DNA of 64,000 nt from Kaistella haifensis DSM 19056. GTDB taxonomy: Bacteria > Bacteroidota > Bacteroidia > Flavobacteriales > Weeksellaceae. Shown one piece after another: positions 7,204-17,982 of the stretch. The stretch's first letter is position 1; each line of letters begins with the position of its first letter. Below the pieces are notes generated by a model. It ran no database searches. It saw only the letters and a list, made by a program, of their open reading frames with translations, and had not been told where the DNA came from. Location of the stretch: contig NZ_JASZ02000010.1 in assembly GCF_000735695.2 (NCBI RefSeq), positions 1-64,000 on the forward strand, in the 5' to 3' direction. Position numbers and translations under genes: made by a program.

Positions 7204-9178
7204 ATTCGAAAATAAACGCTCAAAAACATTGAGATGGGGCTACCTTTTTGCAGGGTCGGCTTTTGTCTTATTTCTTGTTTTTTTGGGTAGAATTCTTGTT
7301 TTGCAGAACACCAATGTTCAGGAAATTAAGGATGACTACATCAGCAAAAACTACCGCGAAGCTACCCTAAAAGCTGCCCGCGGAAATTTGTATGCTTCCG
7401 ATGGTTCAATTCTCGCTACAACAGTGATGCGGTACGATGTTTATATTGATTTTAAAACCATTAAAGACACCGTTTATACCAATAACATTGGGGTTTTAAC
7501 CGATTCTCTTTCCGCCATGTTCGGAAAACCAAGAAGTTATTTCAGGGACCGCCTAGATCAGCAAAGAAAAGCTCAAAACCAATATTATTCTTTGGTTAAA
7601 GGGCTTGATTTCGATGAGTATGATCGAATTAGAAAATTCCCAATTTTCAAGAAAGGAAAAAACAAAGGAGGATTTATTGTTGATAGAAATTTCAAACGCG
7701 AACTTGCTACTACACAAATTGGATCCGGAACAATTGGTATGGACAATGGTGCTACCAAATCTGGATTGGAAGGAGCTTTCTCCGAATATCTTACAGGAAC
7801 CGACGGAACACGCCTAGAGCAACGCGTGAATTCCAGCCAGTGGAAACCTATCGATTATTGGAAAGTAAAAGAACCTGTTGATGGCCAAGATGTGTACACC
7901 ACAATCGATCTCCGAATTCAGGATATCGCACATTCCGCTTTAGAAAAACAACTCATCAATTTCGATGCAGATCACGGCTGCGTTTTGGTAATGGAAGTTG
8001 CAACCGGCAAAGTGAAAGCGATGGTAAACCTGCGCAGAACCGAACCCGGAATGTATGTTGATTCTTACAATTACGCATTAAAAGACGCCACAGAACCAGG
8101 TTCTACCTTCAAAACAGTTTCACTTCTCGCGGCAATGGATGATGGTTTTATCGATGAAAATACAACGGTAAACGTTGGAAACGGAGTCTGGACTTATGCA
8201 AAACAAAGAATTTCCGACGGACATGGTGGTGGAACCTATGAAATCGCTGATGTATTGGCGAAATCCAGCAATGTAGGTTCAGCAAAACTAATCACTAAGT
8301 TTTATGCAGATAAACCACAGGTTTTCCTCGATCATTTGAAAAGATGGAAAATGTTCGAAAAAATGGATATTGAACTCCCGGGAATCACCAAACCTTACAT
8401 TGTAACTCCCGAAAACAAAAGATGGAATGCCGCCACTTTGGCTTCATTAGCTTACGGTTATTCATCCCGATTCAATCTTTTGCAACTTACTACTTTTTAT
8501 AATGGACTCGCCAACGGAGGGAAAATGCTAAAACCTCTTTTCATCGATAAAATAATGAAAGATGGACAAGTTCTATACAGCGCAAAACCAGAAGTAATGG
8601 TCAACAAAATGGCTTCCACCAAAGCTATTACCATGATGACCAATGCGCTTACCAAAGCCGTAGAAAAAGGAACCGCAAAAAGTATCTTCACCCCCAACCT
8701 GAAAATGGCCGGAAAAACAGGAACCGCAAGATTTGAATATTGGAAACCCGGTCCATCAAAATACCAAGCGAGTTTCGCAGGATTTTATCCGGCAGATAAT
8801 CCAAAATATACCTGTATCGTGATGATCAACCAGCCAGATAATTCCAAAGGATTTTATGGATCTACCGTTGCAGCACCGGTTTTCAAGGAAATTGCAGGTA
8901 AAACTTTCCTTAAAACACCTCAAAATGTTGAAAAAGAAATGTTGGTTGACCGCAAAGTTGATTTAAGCAAAATGGTAGAAAAAAACGTGAAAATTGCAAT
9001 CAACGACGGACAAATGCCGAATGTGATTGGTTTAATCGGGAAAAATGTAATTCCACAACTTGAAAACTCCGGTTATCGTGTTGCTTTCAAAGGAGTTGGA
9101 AGGATAAAAGAACAGTTCCCATTGGAAGGAACAAGAATTGGTAAAAATCAAAAAATTTACCTCAGTTTACAGAATTAA
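7187..9178 (+). CDS. ftsI: Division-specific transpeptidase FtsI (PBP3), PASTA-bearing
   Basis: A 663-residue class B penicillin-binding protein that cross-links septal peptidoglycan. One membrane helix (about 18-40) anchors it. The dimerisation domain (about 60-210) is followed by the transpeptidase domain with STFK (Ser306 nucleophile), SSN (360-362) and KTGTAR (510-515). A C-terminal PASTA domain (about 602-663, beginning MPNVIGLIG) may sense peptidoglycan or partner proteins; it is usual for Bacteroidota. The start overlaps ftsL. Confidence 0.96.
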   Translation: MAVQNEFENKRSKTLRWGYLFAGSAFVLFLVFLGRILVLQNTNVQEIKDDYISKNYREATLKAARGNLYASDGSILATTVMRYDVYIDFKTIKDTVYTNNIGVLTDSLSAMFGKPRSYFRDRLDQQRKAQNQYYSLVKGLDFDEYDRIRKFPIFKKGKNKGGFIVDRNFKRELATTQIGSGTIGMDNGATKSGLEGAFSEYLTGTDGTRLEQRVNSSQWKPIDYWKVKEPVDGQDVYTTIDLRIQDIAHSALEKQLINFDADHGCVLVMEVATGKVKAMVNLRRTEPGMYVDSYNYALKDATEPGSTFKTVSLLAAMDDGFIDENTTVNVGNGVWTYAKQRISDGHGGGTYEIADVLAKSSNVGSAKLITKFYADKPQVFLDHLKRWKMFEKMDIELPGITKPYIVTPENKRWNAATLASLAYGYSSRFNLLQLTTFYNGLANGGKMLKPLFIDKIMKDGQVLYSAKPEVMVNKMASTKAITMMTNALTKAVEKGTAKSIFTPNLKMAGKTGTARFEYWKPGPSKYQASFAGFYPADNPKYTCIVMINQPDNSKGFYGSTVAAPVFKEIAGKTFLKTPQNVEKEMLVDRKVDLSKMVEKNVKIAINDGQMPNVIGLIGKNVIPQLENSGYRVAFKGVGRIKEQFPLEGTRIGKNQKIYLSLQN

Positions 9179-9207
9179 AAAATAGGAAATTTCCTATAAA
9201 AGATAGA

Positions 9208-10668
9208 ATGAATTTAGAAACATTATTGAATAGAATCCCCGTTTTAGAAATTACCGGAAAACAAAATCCGGAAGTTTCAGAAATCGTTTTCGATAGCCGA
9301 AAAGCTGTTGAAAACTCGCTGTATGTAGCGATTAAAGGAACGGTTTCCGACGGACATTCATTCATTAATGCCGCCATCGAAAAAGGGACAAAAATTGTAG
9401 TTTGCGAAGATTTGCCAGAATCTTTAAACAACGAAATCACTTTTATTAAAGTGAAAGATTCCTCGAAAGTTCTAGGGCAATTGGCGTCCAATTTCTACGG
9501 AAATCCATCGGAAAAACTCAACTTAATCGGAATTACCGGAACCAACGGAAAAACTTCTGCGACAACCCTTTTGTTTGATATTTTCAAAAATTTGGGCTTC
9601 CAATCCGCTCTAATTTCAACCGTAGAATATCGAATTGCAGACGAAATTTTTCCTTCAACACACACCACGCCTGATGTTTTGACTTTAAATAAAATTTTAG
9701 CAAAAGCTGTAGAAACCGGCTGCGAATATGCTTTCATGGAAGTTTCTTCGCACGGGATCGATCAAAACAGAACCGAAGGATTGCGTTTCAAAATCGCTGG
9801 TTTTACCAATATTACCCACGATCATCTTGATTATCATAAAACTTTTGATGCTTATTTAAAAACCAAAAAAAGATTTTTTGATGATTTAAATGCGGATTCA
9901 ATCGCCATTACCAACATTGATGACAAAAACGGAAACGTAATGTTGCAAAACACCAAAGCGCAGAAGAAAACCTACGCTTTGAAAACCATGGCAGATTATC
10001 ACGGAAGGATTCTGGAAGCAGATTTCAACGGAATGCTACTCAATTTTAATGGGAAAGAATTCTGGTCAACTTTAACCGGAAAATTCAATGTTTATAACCT
10101 TCTTCTAGCTTTTGCTGTGACGATTGAATGTGGATTTCATGAAGATGACGTTTTGAAAGCCATCTCGAATTTGAAAAGAGTAAAAGGAAGATTTGAAACC
10201 CTGAAATCGGAAGGCGGAATTTTCTTCGTTGTCGATTATGCGCACACTCCCGACGCTTTAGAAAATATTTTAGACTCCATTAATGAAATTCGCACCAAAA
10301 ACGAAAGATTAATTACCGTTTTCGGTTGTGGCGGCGACAGAGATCACGCAAAACGCCCTGAAATGGGGAAAATTGCAACCAGAAAATCAACTTTAGCAAT
10401 TATAACTTCCGATAATCCAAGAAGGGAAAATCCGGCAGAAATCATTAAAGAAATTGAAGCTGGTGTGGAACCGCAAAATTATAGCAAATACACTGCGATC
10501 CCCGATCGAAAAGAAGCAATAAAGATGGCGATAAAATTTGCCGAACCGAAAGATATCATCCTCGTAGCGGGAAAAGGACATGAAGATTATCAGGAAATCA
10601 ATGGCGTAAAACATCATTTCGATGACAAAGAAGTGATCATGGAATTATCCCAATTGATGAGTAAATAA
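9208..10668 (+). CDS. murE: UDP-MurNAc-L-Ala-D-Glu:meso-DAP ligase MurE
   Basis: A 486-residue Mur ligase adding the third stem-peptide residue. The ATP P-loop GTNGKTS is at residues 111-117. The DNPR motif at 402-405 is the signature of enzymes that select meso-diaminopimelate rather than lysine, so the cell wall should be DAP-type. The C-terminal domain ends with GKGHEDYQE. Length and order in the dcw cluster are typical. Confidence 0.97.
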   Translation: MNLETLLNRIPVLEITGKQNPEVSEIVFDSRKAVENSLYVAIKGTVSDGHSFINAAIEKGTKIVVCEDLPESLNNEITFIKVKDSSKVLGQLASNFYGNPSEKLNLIGITGTNGKTSATTLLFDIFKNLGFQSALISTVEYRIADEIFPSTHTTPDVLTLNKILAKAVETGCEYAFMEVSSHGIDQNRTEGLRFKIAGFTNITHDHLDYHKTFDAYLKTKKRFFDDLNADSIAITNIDDKNGNVMLQNTKAQKKTYALKTMADYHGRILEADFNGMLLNFNGKEFWSTLTGKFNVYNLLLAFAVTIECGFHEDDVLKAISNLKRVKGRFETLKSEGGIFFVVDYAHTPDALENILDSINEIRTKNERLITVFGCGGDRDHAKRPEMGKIATRKSTLAIITSDNPRRENPAEIIKEIEAGVEPQNYSKYTAIPDRKEAIKMAIKFAEPKDIILVAGKGHEDYQEINGVKHHFDDKEVIMELSQLMSK

Positions 10669-10715
10669 TTAACAAATTAAAGATTTTATAGAACACCCAA
10701 AACCGAAACAAAAAC

Positions 10716-11957
10716 ATGTTATATTATCTCTACGAATATCTTACCAATCTCGGGATTCATATTCCCGGACTAGGTATGTTTAAATTTATTTCATTCCGTG
10801 CAGGAATGGCGGTTTTGCTTTCTCTGATTATTGCGCTGGTTTATGGTAAAAAAATCATCAACTATCTTCGAAAAAAACAGATGGGGGAACTTGTTCGGGA
10901 TTTAGGCCTTGAAGGACAAAAGCAAAAAGAAGGAACTCCGACGATGGGTGGTTTAATCATCATTATCGCCACGTTAATTCCGGTTTTGTTGTTTACCCGA
11001 ATTTTCAATGTGTATATCGTGTTGCTCATCACATCAGTAATTTGGATGGGTATCATTGGTTTCATCGACGATTATTTAAAGAAAATCAAAAAAAATAAAG
11101 ACGGTCTCAGCGGAAAATTCAAAGTAATCGGGCAAGTTGGTTTGGGATTGATTGTGGGCGTTACCATGTATTTTCATCCTGATATTTCGGTGAAAAGAAA
11201 ATACGCAGACGCATCAATTGTAAGCAGAAATAATGTTGAAAAGAATTTTATGCCAACCGAAAAGGCGGTGGTTTCCACTGTGCCTTTCGTGAAAAACAAT
11301 GAGTTCGACTACAGCGGAATCCTATTTTGGATGTCACCTGAAGAAGCTCACGAATGGGCTTGGGTAGTTTTCATCCCGATCGTTATTTTCATCGTAACGG
11401 CGGTTTCCAATGGTGCAAATATTACTGATGGAATCGATGGACTAGCTGCGGGAACCAGTGTCGTCATTTTGCTCACTCTTGCGTTTTTTGCATATGTTTC
11501 CGGGAATATCATTTTTGCAGATTACCTCAACATCATGTTTTTGCCGAACATGGGAGAAACCACGATTTTCGCCCTTGCTTTGGTGGGTGCGGTGATCGGA
11601 TTTTTTTGGTATAATACGTATCCGGCGCAAGTTTTCATGGGAGATACCGGAAGTTTGATGTTGGGCGGAGTGATTGCGGTATTGGCGATTATTTTAAGAA
11701 AAGAATTATTGATTCCTGTGCTTTGCGGAATTTTCCTCATCGAAAATCTTTCGGTGATGTTGCAAGTAGCGGTTTTCAAATATAGAAAAAGAAAATTCGG
11801 GCTGGAATATGCCCAAAACAATCGATTGTTCAAGATGTCGCCACTTCATCATCATTATCAAAAAGAAGGGTATCACGAAAGCAAAATCGTGAACCGAATG
11901 ATTATTATGGGAGTTTTATTTGCGATTATTTGTTTAATCACTTTGAAAATTAGATAG
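10716..11957 (+). CDS. mraY: Phospho-MurNAc-pentapeptide transferase MraY
   Basis: A 413-residue polytopic enzyme that transfers phospho-MurNAc-pentapeptide to undecaprenyl phosphate, making lipid I. About ten membrane helices are visible. Family motifs include GTPTMGG (about residues 73-79), GFIDDYLKK (about 115-123), [15 protein letters not shown] (about 232-246), the [11 protein letters not shown] metal-site motif (about 308-318) and [12 protein letters not shown] (about 371-382). A loop near 150-200 is longer than in E. coli MraY (360 residues), as usual in Bacteroidota. Confidence 0.97.
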   Translation: MLYYLYEYLTNLGIHIPGLGMFKFISFRAGMAVLLSLIIALVYGKKIINYLRKKQMGELVRDLGLEGQKQKEGTPTMGGLIIIIATLIPVLLFTRIFNVYIVLLITSVIWMGIIGFIDDYLKKIKKNKDGLSGKFKVIGQVGLGLIVGVTMYFHPDISVKRKYADASIVSRNNVEKNFMPTEKAVVSTVPFVKNNEFDYSGILFWMSPEEAHEWAWVVFIPIVIFIVTAVSNGANITDGIDGLAAGTSVVILLTLAFFAYVSGNIIFADYLNIMFLPNMGETTIFALALVGAVIGFFWYNTYPAQVFMGDTGSLMLGGVIAVLAIILRKELLIPVLCGIFLIENLSVMLQVAVFKYRKRKFGLEYAQNNRLFKMSPLHHHYQKEGYHESKIVNRMIIMGVLFAIICLITLKIR

Positions 11958-12002
11958 AATAGAAATCGGTGGATTTTTTCCATTGAATATAAAAATACAA
12001 GC

Positions 12003-13328
12003 ATGAAAATAGTTGTTTTAGGAGGTGGCGAAAGCGGATTTGGTGCAGCATATTTAGCAAAGAAAAAAGGGTTGAATGTTTTTCTTTCAGACAAAGGTTT
12101 GATTAAAGATGAATATAAATCCCTATTGGATGATGCTGATATCGAGTATGAAGAAGGAAACCATGATGAAGAAAGGATTCTGGCTGCAGATTGGATCATC
12201 AAATCGCCCGGAATTCCTAAAAAAGCTGACATTATCTTCAAAATCAATCAGAAAGGAATCAGATTATCTTCGGAGATCGAATTTGCTGCTGAATTTACCG
12301 ATGCCAAGATTATCGCAATCACCGGAAGCAACGGAAAAACCACGACGACGTCGTTGATCTACCACATCCTGAAAAATGACGATTTGAAAGTTGGATTGGG
12401 AGGAAATATCGGAAAAAGCTTCGCAAAACAAGTTGCGGATGAAAATTTCGATTATTATGTTTTGGAAGTAAGCTCTTTCCAATTAGATGATATTCAGAAT
12501 TTTAGACCTCATATTTCTTTGTTGTTGAATTTAAGTCAGGATCATTTGGATCAGTACAATTACAACTACGAAGAATATGCTTTGGCAAAATTCCGAATTA
12601 CAGAAAACCAAGAAAACGATAATTTCTTCATTTACAATAAAGATGATGAAATGAGCATGAAACTCCTTGAGAAATTGGAAATTAAAGCCAAAAAAATCCC
12701 TTTTTCTTTGAAAGAAAAATTAAAAGAAGGAGGTTTTGTGATGGATGATAAAATGGTGGTGAAAATTGACGATGAGTTTTCAATGAAAATCGAAGAACTT
12801 TCTCTTCTTGGAAACCACAATATCGCAAATAGTTTGGCGGCTTCAATTGCAGGAAAATTGTTGAAAATTAAAAATGAAAGTATCAGAAATTCGCTGATGA
12901 CTTTTCAAGCGGTTGAACATCGTTTGCAGCAAATTGCAGAAATCGACGGTGTGAAATTCATCAACGATAGCAAAGCAACCAACGTGAATGCCACTTACTA
13001 CGCACTAGAAAGTATGAAACAACCAACCATTTGGATTGTTGGCGGAAAAGACAAAGGAAACGACTATACCGAGATTGAAGATCTGGTAAAAAGAAAAGTA
13101 AAAGCCATCGTATGTTTAGGAATTGATAACCAAAAAATCATCGATTTCTTTCAGGATAAAAAAGAGCTAATTTATAGTACATCGAGCATAGAAGAAGCAG
13201 TAAAAATCTCTAAATCTTTGGCGCAATCGGGCGATGCAGTTTTGCTCTCCCCTTGCTGTGCAAGCTTCGATTTGTTCGATAATTACGAAGATCGTGGCGA
13301 TAAGTTTAAAAAAGAAGTTTTAAAATAA
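12003..13328 (+). CDS. murD: UDP-MurNAc-L-alanine:D-glutamate ligase MurD
   Basis: A 441-residue cytoplasmic Mur ligase that adds D-glutamate. The N-terminal Rossmann segment VVLGGGESGFGAA is at residues 4-16, the ATP P-loop GSNGKTTTTS near 105-115, NDSKATNVNATYYAL near 321-335 and SPCCASFDLFDNYEDRGD near 417-434. Length is normal. It lies 45 bases after mraY in the same direction. Confidence 0.97.
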   Translation: MKIVVLGGGESGFGAAYLAKKKGLNVFLSDKGLIKDEYKSLLDDADIEYEEGNHDEERILAADWIIKSPGIPKKADIIFKINQKGIRLSSEIEFAAEFTDAKIIAITGSNGKTTTTSLIYHILKNDDLKVGLGGNIGKSFAKQVADENFDYYVLEVSSFQLDDIQNFRPHISLLLNLSQDHLDQYNYNYEEYALAKFRITENQENDNFFIYNKDDEMSMKLLEKLEIKAKKIPFSLKEKLKEGGFVMDDKMVVKIDDEFSMKIEELSLLGNHNIANSLAASIAGKLLKIKNESIRNSLMTFQAVEHRLQQIAEIDGVKFINDSKATNVNATYYALESMKQPTIWIVGGKDKGNDYTEIEDLVKRKVKAIVCLGIDNQKIIDFFQDKKELIYSTSSIEEAVKISKSLAQSGDAVLLSPCCASFDLFDNYEDRGDKFKKEVLK

Positions 13329-13353
13329 AAACCCAAAGAGGTTCCACAAAAAA

Positions 13354-14583
13354 ATGCAGGAAACAGAAAACAAATACGAACTTTTAAAAGGCGACAAGGT
13401 GCTTTGGAGCGTAATCTTATTGATTTCGTTTTTCTCTGTATTCCCGGTATATTCCGCGAGTTCCAACTTGGAATTCATCGTGAACAACGGAACCACCACC
13501 AGTCACCTGCTCAAGCATATTTTCTTTGTAGTTCTTGGCTTAGTCATCATGCGCTCCGTAGGAATGGTAAAATATGAACACATCGGAAAACTGAGCAGTA
13601 TTCTATTGGGAATATTGGTGATTTTGTTGGGTGTCACCTCATTTACCGGCCAACAAATCGATGGAGCATCGGCTTCGCGCTGGCTGAAAATTCCAGGAAC
13701 GCCAATCTCTTTCCAACCATCGTCGTTTGCCTACTTATTCCTGATTATTTATCTCTGTCGGTACCTTACGAAAACCATTAAAAGAGAAAGACTTCCGTTA
13801 GAAAACATCATGTATGTATTCGGGCCGGTTCTCTTGGTTTTTGTATTAGTTGCGAAAGATAATGGTTCCACCGCATTAATGATTCTCATCGTGTCATTGG
13901 CGGTAATGCTCATCGGTCAACTTCGAAAAACGTATATTTTCGGATTTCTTGGAATTTCCGGTTTGGCAATAGGCGTTTTTATGTTTATCGCACTCAACAC
14001 CAATTTAATACAAAACAACAGGGTACATACCTGGATGAGCCGGATTGAAGTTTTCATGAATTCCAAGAAGGAAAATCAGATCGAAAATGAAGTCGATAAA
14101 GCCAAAAATTACCAAGTGATGCAGGCAAAAGCCGCTATCGTTCATGGTGGAATTACCGGAATGGGACCCGGAAAAAGCGCTTTGAAACAAATGCTTCCTC
14201 AATCTGCATCCGATTTTATATTCGCCATCATTGTGGAAGAATACGGATTTATCGGAGCGGTAGCTTTAATCGCATTGTATTTAATAATGATCATCAGAAT
14301 CGTGATGATTGCCAGCAAAATGCCCGCATTTTTCGGTAGTTTGTTGGTACTGAGTTTAGGAATAATGATTTTCGTGCAACTCTCGGTAAACATTGCCGTT
14401 GCCGTCAATCTAATTCCGGTTACAGGGCAGCCTTTGCCACTAATTAGTTATGGTGGAACATCAATGCTCGTAACTTACTTTCAACTTGGAATTATTTTAA
14501 ATATAAGTTCCAGAATCCAAGTTTATGATGAAGAAGGAATGGGCAAAAAGCAAGACATTGAAGAGATCAACGATATTGCATAA
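13354..14583 (+). CDS. ftsW: Septal peptidoglycan polymerase FtsW
   Basis: A 409-residue SEDS-family membrane protein that polymerises lipid II into glycan strands with FtsI. About ten membrane helices are present. SEDS hallmarks visible are DGASASRWLKIP (about 107-118), KDNGSTALM (about 168-176, with the conserved Asp) and PLISYGGTSMLV near residue 365-376. Location between murD and murG supports FtsW rather than RodA. Confidence 0.96.
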   Translation: MQETENKYELLKGDKVLWSVILLISFFSVFPVYSASSNLEFIVNNGTTTSHLLKHIFFVVLGLVIMRSVGMVKYEHIGKLSSILLGILVILLGVTSFTGQQIDGASASRWLKIPGTPISFQPSSFAYLFLIIYLCRYLTKTIKRERLPLENIMYVFGPVLLVFVLVAKDNGSTALMILIVSLAVMLIGQLRKTYIFGFLGISGLAIGVFMFIALNTNLIQNNRVHTWMSRIEVFMNSKKENQIENEVDKAKNYQVMQAKAAIVHGGITGMGPGKSALKQMLPQSASDFIFAIIVEEYGFIGAVALIALYLIMIIRIVMIASKMPAFFGSLLVLSLGIMIFVQLSVNIAVAVNLIPVTGQPLPLISYGGTSMLVTYFQLGIILNISSRIQVYDEEGMGKKQDIEEINDIA

Positions 14584-14592
14584 TTATAAATA

Positions 14593-15696
14593 ATGAGCAG
14601 AAAACTGAAAATATTAATGAGCGGTGGCGGAACAGGTGGACACATCTTCCCGGCGATTGCCATTGCGGATGAAATCAAAAAAAGATTTCCGGATGCCGAG
14701 TTTTTGTTCATTGGTGCTGAAGAAAAAATGGAGATGGAAAAAGTGCCACAAGCAGGTTATCATATTGTTGGATTAAATATCGCAGGTTTCGATCGTGGAA
14801 ATCTGTTGAAAAATATAGGATTGCCTTTCAAATTGATTTCAAGTTTGAAAAAAGCAAGAAAAACAATAAAAGAATTCAAACCCGATTTTGCGGTCGGAAC
14901 GGGAGGTTTTGCTAGCGGTCCGGCGTTGTATGTCGCTTCAAATTTGGGAGTTCCTATTTTTGTGCAAGAACAAAACTCGCTTCCAGGAAAAACCAATATT
15001 TTCCTATCGAAAAAAGCAAAAGCTGTTTTCACTGCATATCCGAATATGGAAAGGTTTTTCAACGGTACAAAAACATTGTTCCTTGGCAACCCAATTCGCA
15101 AGACTATTATTACAGATTTAATCAATCCTGAAGCGGCAAAAGAAAAACTGAATTTAGATCCAAACAAACTCACCATATTATCTGTCGGTGGTTCGCTAGG
15201 TTCCAGAACTTTAAATAATGCATGGAAAGACAGTTTGCAAGGTTTGAAAGAAAAAGGATTTCAATTAATCTGGCAAACCGGAAAATTGGATTATAAAGAA
15301 TTGAGCAGCGAAACTCAAATATCGGAAATTGGCTCTCAAATACAGTTGAAAGAATTTATCAAGGACATGGAAACTGCCTATTCCGCAGCGGATGTAATTG
15401 TTTCCAGAGCCGGAGCAATTGCAATTTCCGAATTAGCAGTGGCTCAAAAACCGGTCTTACTGATCCCGTTTCCGTTCGCAGCAGAAGATCATCAAACCAA
15501 AAATGCATTGACTTTAGTTGAAAAAAATGCAGCCAGAATGGTGAAAGATACCGAAATGAAAGACCAGTTCTGGAAAACTTTGATGGAAATCTGCGAAGAT
15601 GAAAACATAAGAAATGAAATGAGTGAAAATCTTACATATTTTGCAAAACCCAATGCAGCAAAAGAAATTGTAGATGAGATTTTTAAAGTAATATAA
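14593..15696 (+). CDS. murG: Lipid II synthase MurG
   Basis: A 367-residue GT28 glycosyltransferase that adds GlcNAc to lipid I at the inner membrane face. The N-terminal G-loop SGGGTGGHIFPA spans about residues 9-20, GTGGFASGPAL about 101-111, and the C-terminal donor-site motifs SVGGSLGSRTLN (about 197-208) and SRAGAIAISELA (about 272-283) are present. It ends two bases before murC. Confidence 0.97.
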   Translation: MSRKLKILMSGGGTGGHIFPAIAIADEIKKRFPDAEFLFIGAEEKMEMEKVPQAGYHIVGLNIAGFDRGNLLKNIGLPFKLISSLKKARKTIKEFKPDFAVGTGGFASGPALYVASNLGVPIFVQEQNSLPGKTNIFLSKKAKAVFTAYPNMERFFNGTKTLFLGNPIRKTIITDLINPEAAKEKLNLDPNKLTILSVGGSLGSRTLNNAWKDSLQGLKEKGFQLIWQTGKLDYKELSSETQISEIGSQIQLKEFIKDMETAYSAADVIVSRAGAIAISELAVAQKPVLLIPFPFAAEDHQTKNALTLVEKNAARMVKDTEMKDQFWKTLMEICEDENIRNEMSENLTYFAKPNAAKEIVDEIFKVI

Positions 15697-15698
15697 AA

Positions 15699-17057
15699 AT
15701 GAAAAGTTTAGAAAACTACCAAAACTTCTACTTCGTAGGAATCGGCGGCATCGGGATGAGTGCTTTGGCACGCTATTTCAACGCTTCTGGCAAAAAGGTT
15801 TTGGGCTATGATAAAACCGAAACCAAACTCACCACCGCATTAATTTCGGAGGGTATTGATATTGTTTTTGAAGATGTTGTAAACGAAAAAATAAGTGAAT
15901 TAAATCCAGAAAATACTTTGGTGATTTTCACTCCGGCGATTAAAAAACTTTCAATTTTGAATCATTTTAATGATGAAAAATTCACCGTTTTGAAAAGAGC
16001 AAAAGTCCTCGGAATGATCACCGAAAATACTGCGTGTATCGCAATAGCAGGAACTCACGGAAAAACTACAACCTCATCTCTGGTTGCTCATCTTTCGAAA
16101 GAAGCAAATCTGCCGTTTTCTGCTTTTTTAGGTGGAATTGCAGAGAATTTTAAGTCAAATTTTCTTTTCAACGGAAGTGAAATTTCCGTGGTAGAAGCTG
16201 ATGAATACGACAGAAGTTTCCTGAACCTATCACCGGATTGGGCGGCAATTACTTCAACCGATGCGGATCATCTCGATATTTATGGTGATAAAGCGACTAT
16301 TGAACAAGGTTTCAGAGATTTCGCCAATTTGATTCCATCCGATCAGCAACTTTTTGTGAGAAAAGGCATTAACATTGGCCGTCCTGCAAGAACTTACGCT
16401 GTAAACGAAGAAGCAGATTATTATTCGGACAATATCCGAGAAATCGGCGACAAAATATATTTCGATTTCCACACTCCGAATGAGGAAATCAGTGATTTCG
16501 TTTGGGAAATTCCGGGAATTCACAATGTAGAAAATGCCACGGTTGCCATCGCCATACTCAGTAATTTAGGTGTTGATTTCGATATTTTAAAAAGCGGAAT
16601 TGCCAATTTTAAAGGAATTAAAAGAAGATATACAAAACACAATTTCGAGAACGGAAAAATTTATATTGACGATTATGCACATCACCCAACCGAACTGAAT
16701 GCGGTGATAGGTTCGATCAAAACTTTCTATCCGGACAAAAAATTGTTGGTCGTGTTCCAGCCACATTTGTTTAGCAGAACACGCGATTTTGCGGATGGTT
16801 TCGCAGAAAGTTTAAATAATGCAGATGAACTGATTTTGCTCGACATCTATCCGGCTCGCGAATTACAGGAGAATTTCGAAGGTGTGTCTTCAAAATGGCT
16901 TTCAGAAAAAATTAAATTAGTAAATAAAGAAGTTTCAACCTTGGATGAAGCTTTTGAGAAAATTAAAGAGAAAAATTTCGATGTGTTGCTAACAGTAGGT
17001 GCGGGAAACATCGACACTTTGCACGATCCAATCGTAGATTGGCTTTCAGGAAAATAG
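15699..17057 (+). CDS. murC: UDP-MurNAc:L-alanine ligase MurC
   Basis: A 452-residue Mur ligase adding the first stem-peptide residue. It starts with the family motif FVGIGGIGMSALARYF (about 11-26), has the P-loop GTHGKTTTS near 114-122, VVEADEYDRSFL near 167-178 and YIDDYAHHPTELNAV near 324-338. Length is typical. Tightly packed between murG (2-base gap) and ftsQ (3-base gap). Confidence 0.97.
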   Translation: MKSLENYQNFYFVGIGGIGMSALARYFNASGKKVLGYDKTETKLTTALISEGIDIVFEDVVNEKISELNPENTLVIFTPAIKKLSILNHFNDEKFTVLKRAKVLGMITENTACIAIAGTHGKTTTSSLVAHLSKEANLPFSAFLGGIAENFKSNFLFNGSEISVVEADEYDRSFLNLSPDWAAITSTDADHLDIYGDKATIEQGFRDFANLIPSDQQLFVRKGINIGRPARTYAVNEEADYYSDNIREIGDKIYFDFHTPNEEISDFVWEIPGIHNVENATVAIAILSNLGVDFDILKSGIANFKGIKRRYTKHNFENGKIYIDDYAHHPTELNAVIGSIKTFYPDKKLLVVFQPHLFSRTRDFADGFAESLNNADELILLDIYPARELQENFEGVSSKWLSEKIKLVNKEVSTLDEAFEKIKEKNFDVLLTVGAGNIDTLHDPIVDWLSGK

Positions 17058-17060
17058 GAA

Positions 17061-17903
17061 ATGAAAAACAAATTCAGAATATTAAAAATTTTAATCACAG
17101 TAATCATTTTTGGATTTCTGCTGAGTTTTTCGTTGAAAAGATTCAACAATAAACCTATGGAAAAAGTTTCGGTAAATATGACTCCAACGAAGCATCCGGT
17201 ATATTTTATTGATGAAAAAGATGTGAAAAACATTGTGAAAAAATCCAATCCAACGAAGAAGGTAGGCGACATCAATATTCCTGATTTGGAGAAAAAACTC
17301 AATAGTCTTCCGGCGGTTGACAGCGCAAATGTTTATTTGAATTTGAATGGAAATCTTAATCTCGACATCAAGCAACGGGTTCCGGCTTTTCGATTGGTAA
17401 ATGGCGATAGAGATTTTTATGTGGACGAAAAAGGAGTCGAATTCCCTATTTCTGCCAACTATTCTTTCCCATGTATGCTGGTAACGGGCAATGTGAAACC
17501 GTCGGAATACCAAAAATTGGCTGAACTGGTCGATAAAATAGACAAAGACAGCTTTAGCAAAAAATATTTTATAGGAATTAGTAAGGAAAAAGGAGGTTAT
17601 AATTTACTGACAAGCCAAGGAAACTATAAACTAGAAATCGGTGATTTAGAAAAAATCGAGTTGAAAGTAAAAGGTTTTAAAACTTTTGTCGAGAAATATC
17701 TGGTTTTTCAGAATCCTGAAAAATACCGTAAAATATCGGTGAAATACGACAACCAAATCGTAACAACCTTAAATCCTAATTTTAAAGAAAATGATAGCTT
17801 AATTAATTTAGGACATAAAGAATTGGCAAAAACTCCGGTTGCTTCGCAGAAAAAATCGGAAACAAAGAAATCGGAAAATAAACCAAAAAGTGAAAAAACA
17901 TAA
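17061..17903 (+). CDS. ftsQ: Cell division protein FtsQ/DivIB
   Basis: A 280-residue bitopic division protein: a short basic cytoplasmic start, one membrane helix (about 8-24), a divergent POTRA region (about 35-100) and a beta-rich FtsQ domain (about 110-235). It would link early and late divisome parts with FtsL. The last 20 residues are a Lys/Ser/Glu-rich low-complexity tail not seen in E. coli FtsQ. Position before ftsA supports the call. An 79-base AT-rich gap follows. Confidence 0.9.
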   Translation: MKNKFRILKILITVIIFGFLLSFSLKRFNNKPMEKVSVNMTPTKHPVYFIDEKDVKNIVKKSNPTKKVGDINIPDLEKKLNSLPAVDSANVYLNLNGNLNLDIKQRVPAFRLVNGDRDFYVDEKGVEFPISANYSFPCMLVTGNVKPSEYQKLAELVDKIDKDSFSKKYFIGISKEKGGYNLLTSQGNYKLEIGDLEKIELKVKGFKTFVEKYLVFQNPEKYRKISVKYDNQIVTTLNPNFKENDSLINLGHKELAKTPVASQKKSETKKSENKPKSEKT

Positions 17904-17982
17904 ACTAAAATGAAAATAGAATAAGCGAAAAGTATTCTAATTCATTTTAAAGAAAATTATAAAAAATCAAATCGACATACAA